Positions 6,857 to 8,821 of a DNA stretch of 8,821 nt are shown in pieces. The stretch is from Candidatus Cloacimonadota bacterium. Its GTDB lineage: Bacteria > Cloacimonadota > Cloacimonadia > Cloacimonadales > TCS61. Location of the stretch: NCBI GenBank assembly GCA_030626645.1, contig DAOUTP010000059.1, positions 1 through 8,821 of the forward strand, written 5' to 3'. Both the position numbers and the translations under genes were made by a program. Position 1 is the first letter of the stretch; each line of letters starts with the position of its first letter. The notes under the pieces were generated by a model that saw only the letters and a program-made list of their open reading frames with translations, did not search any database and was not told the origin of the DNA.

Positions 6857-7858
6857 ATGAGAAATTTTAAAGTTTTAGCTGTTATTATGGTAATTTTTCT
6901 TCTACTTAGTGTAATGTCTTACGCTCAAGAAAGTGAATTAAAAATTACTGAAAAGGTTCGTATCGCATTGATTATTCCAAGCACAATTGACGATTTAGCT
7001 TGGAGTCAGGTGATGTATGAAGGAGTTAAAACCGTTCAGAAAAAATACGGTGAAGACAAAATTGAAATAGAAGTTAGTGAACGCCTCTGGAATGCTGTTG
7101 ATGCCGGTAGCGCTATCAGACAATATGCAAGTCAGGGTTTTGATCTTGTAATTGCACATGGTGCTCAATATCAAAGTGTTCTTGATGAAGTTGCACCTGA
7201 TTTTCCAAAAACTTCTTTCGCATATGGAACAGGTTTCGCCACAAATCATCCAAACATTTTTGCTTACGATCCGCAAGCTCAGCAAGGTGCTTATCTTCTT
7301 GGCATGATGGCTGGATTAAAAACAAAAAGCAATATCGTTGGAATCGTTGGTCCTGTTAAATCAGGCGATGCAATCAAATATAATATAGGATTTGAGAAAG
7401 GCGTAAAATCTGTTAATCCTGAAGCTGCAGTAAGAATTGCTTATACCGGAAGTTTTGGTGATCTTGTTGCTGCCGGTGAAATTGCACGTACCCATATTAA
7501 AGCTGGAGCTGATGTTCTTAGTGGTACAGCTCAGCAGTGCGTTGGTGCAATAAGAGTAGCTTCTGAATTTGAAAATATACTTTGGTTGTCATCAGATATG
7601 GATCAAAGTTCCATTGGTCCGAAAACCGTTCTTGTTTCCCAATCCTACAGATTTGATGAAGTGATCGAAAGTATTATTCGTTTCCGTACAGAAGGTATAT
7701 TAGGTGGAAAACATCTTGAGCTTACTCTTGAAAACGGTTATCTTGAATTGATCTATAATCCGGCTTTAGCATCTGAATTAACTCCTGAAATGGAAAAAAC
7801 TATTAATGAGGCAAAAGCAAAGATCATAAGTGGTGAAATTAAGGTAGAATTGAAATAA
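6857..7858 (+). CDS. BMP-family ABC transporter substrate-binding protein, soluble periplasmic (system 2)
   Basis: This 333-residue protein is a second BMP-domain ligand receptor, clearly diverged from the first. The N-terminus is a signal peptidase I signal: MRNFK, a hydrophobic core (about 6-20), then S21-Y22-A23 before Gln24. It has no lipobox cysteine, so the mature protein should be free in the periplasm. Family features include the first strand VRIALIIPSTIDDLAW (34-49), ASQGFDLVIAHG (91-102), a YLLGMMAGLKT helix (146-156), VGIVGP (161-166), SVNPEA (185-190), AGADVLSGTAQQ (216-227) and SSDMDQSSIGP (245-255), where BMP proteins contact ligand. A nucleoside-like ligand is the family default and is not proven. 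It follows the system 1 permeases by 130 bases and is followed by its own terminator and a second ATPase gene, so it most likely serves system 2. Use of the system 1 permease is an alternative. Confidence 0.92.
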   Translation: MRNFKVLAVIMVIFLLLSVMSYAQESELKITEKVRIALIIPSTIDDLAWSQVMYEGVKTVQKKYGEDKIEIEVSERLWNAVDAGSAIRQYASQGFDLVIAHGAQYQSVLDEVAPDFPKTSFAYGTGFATNHPNIFAYDPQAQQGAYLLGMMAGLKTKSNIVGIVGPVKSGDAIKYNIGFEKGVKSVNPEAAVRIAYTGSFGDLVAAGEIARTHIKAGADVLSGTAQQCVGAIRVASEFENILWLSSDMDQSSIGPKTVLVSQSYRFDEVIESIIRFRTEGILGGKHLELTLENGYLELIYNPALASELTPEMEKTINEAKAKIISGEIKVELK

Positions 7859-7884
7859 TTATCAATTTTTTTAATTAGATTAAA

Positions 7885-7927
7885 CTTGAGTTAAGTTAAC
7901 AAATGTTAGCTTAACTTGAGCTTTTTT
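7885..7927 (+). terminator. Intrinsic terminator between binding protein 2 and ATPase 2
   Basis: A 16-pair stem (7885-7900 with 7905-7920), including three G-U pairs, closes the four-base loop AAAT and is followed by C and six T (7922-7927). It begins 26 bases after the binding-protein stop. Only 45 bases separate the T-tract from the ATPase start, too little for an obvious promoter, so partial read-through is the likely route to the downstream genes. Confidence 0.87.
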
Positions 7928-7940
7928 ATAAACGCTGAGG

Positions 7941-7960
7941 ATATTAATTTCTCTTAATAT
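7941..7960. repeat. AT-only inverted repeat next to the ATPase 2 ribosome binding site
   Basis: ATATTAA, six-base spacer TTTCTC, TTAATAT: perfect 7-base arms, ending two bases before the AAGGA Shine-Dalgarno site (7962-7966). As RNA it would be a weak hairpin beside the ribosome site; as DNA it could be a protein site. Its A/T-only make-up makes chance a real possibility. Confidence 0.25.
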
Positions 7961-7972
7961 TAAGGAATAATT

Positions 7973-8821
7973 ATGCCAGAAATTATCAAAAAACTCGAGA
8001 TGCGGAAAATCACAAAAAAATTCCCAGGCGTTCTTGCTTGTGATAATATAGATATTCATATAAAATCGGGAGAGATCATAGCCTTACTTGGTGAAAATGG
8101 TGCCGGTAAAACAACTTTGATGAATGTTCTATTTGGGCTCTACCAACCTGAACATGGTGAAATTTTTCTCAATGATAAAAAAGTAGTTATCAATTCCCCA
8201 CGTAAAGCTTTTACTTATGGTATTGGAATGGTTCATCAACATTTTATGTTAGTTCAAAACTTAACAGTATTAGAGAATATAGCTTTAGGTTTCACAAGCA
8301 ATAAAATTTTCAAATTAGAACTTAATAAAGTTAGAAAAAAAATTGGTGAAGTATCAAAAGAATATGGGCTTTCAGTTAATCCAGATGCTTATATCTGGCA
8401 ATTGAGTGTAGGTGAACAACAAAGAGTTGAGCTTATAAAGGTTCTATGTTTGGGAGCAAACCTTTTAATTTTGGATGAACCAACAGCTGCTCTAACTCCA
8501 CAAGAAACCGATGAGCTGATCGTACTATTAAAAAAAATGGCTGAAAAAGACCGTTCGATCATATTCATCAGTCATAAACTTAATGAAGTTAAAGCTGTAA
8601 GTGATCGAGTTTGCGTACTTAGAAACGGTTCTCTTGTCTATGAAGGGACAACACATGAACATTCTGTATCTACTCTAGCCGAGAAAATGGCTGGTCGGGA
8701 AATTTCAATGCCTACTCTTAAAGAAAAATCTCAGATAATTTCACCAATTTTAGAGATCAAAAATGTTTTTGCCAGAGGCAACATGGGAACAATGGCATTA
8801 GACGGGCTTTCTCTAACTGTG
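7973..8821 (+). CDS. BMP-type ABC importer ATPase, first domain and start of second (system 2, 3' end beyond window)
   Basis: Exactly 283 codons are visible without a stop. Domain 1 is fully canonical: Walker A GENGAGKT (40-47), Q-loop Gln89, signature LSVGE (144-148, LSVGEQQRVEL), Walker B Asp168-Glu169 in LLILDEPTAALT, and switch His201 in ISHK. The chain continues through AEKMAGRE, the usual end of the first half in this family, into LEIKNVFARG and ALDGLSLTV, the start of a second ATPase domain, so the whole protein should be about 500 residues. AAGGA (7962-7966) stands six bases before the ATG. Compared with ATPase 1 the signature is standard (LSVGE against LPIGV) and the sequence differs throughout, so the two are old paralogues and not a recent duplication. 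Permease genes are expected beyond the right edge. Confidence 0.93.
   Translation, partial: MPEIIKKLEMRKITKKFPGVLACDNIDIHIKSGEIIALLGENGAGKTTLMNVLFGLYQPEHGEIFLNDKKVVINSPRKAFTYGIGMVHQHFMLVQNLTVLENIALGFTSNKIFKLELNKVRKKIGEVSKEYGLSVNPDAYIWQLSVGEQQRVELIKVLCLGANLLILDEPTAALTPQETDELIVLLKKMAEKDRSIIFISHKLNEVKAVSDRVCVLRNGSLVYEGTTHEHSVSTLAEKMAGREISMPTLKEKSQIISPILEIKNVFARGNMGTMALDGLSLTV

Noticed and set aside
1..8821. CRISPR array, tRNA, rRNA, insertion sequence or phage elements
   Set aside because: No regularly spaced repeats, cloverleaf sequences, transposase motifs or terminal inverted repeats were seen on either strand.

Overview
The window is AT-rich bacterial DNA, densely coding, with strong AGGAG-type ribosome binding sites. 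It carries one leftward gene and six rightward genes, the outermost two cut by the window edges. It looks chromosomal. An iron-sulfur flavoenzyme of a type common in anaerobes, together with one lipoprotein and one signal-peptidase-I secreted binding protein, points to an anaerobic bacterium. The secreted soluble protein suggests a two-membrane cell. A candidate phylum such as Cloacimonadota, or another AT-rich anaerobic lineage, would fit, but this is a guess from overall feel and not from a marker gene.

Layout. Positions 1-1655 (minus strand) encode the first 551 residues of a multi-cofactor oxidoreductase with a [2Fe-2S] domain, two Rossmann nucleotide-binding folds and a two-cluster [4Fe-4S] domain. 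A 354-base divergent intergenic region (1656-2009) holds several inverted repeats but no convincing sigma-70 promoter. Rightward from 2010 comes a complete BMP-family (basic membrane protein, purine-nucleoside type) ABC importer: substrate-binding lipoprotein (2010-3092), intrinsic terminator, double-domain ATPase (3199-4752), and two permeases (4745-5803, 5803-6726) translationally coupled by overlapping starts and stops. A 130-base gap with three palindromic elements follows. A second BMP importer then begins: a soluble periplasmic binding protein (6857-7858), another intrinsic terminator, and the first 283 residues of a second double-domain ATPase (7973 to the window end).

How the parts work together. 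By family knowledge, each system captures a nucleoside-like or purine-like ligand outside the inner membrane and imports it through a heterodimeric permease driven by one two-domain ATPase. The two systems are tandem but divergent paralogues. Both put an intrinsic terminator between the binding-protein gene and the ATPase gene, an arrangement expected to give more binding protein than transporter. Whether the second system has its own permeases cannot be seen here. A functional link between the divergent flavoenzyme and the transporters is possible but unsupported by sequence.

No wholly new system was found. The points most worth checking are the repeated terminator architecture, the palindrome cluster before the second binding protein, and unusual residues in the second nucleotide-binding domain of ATPase 1.
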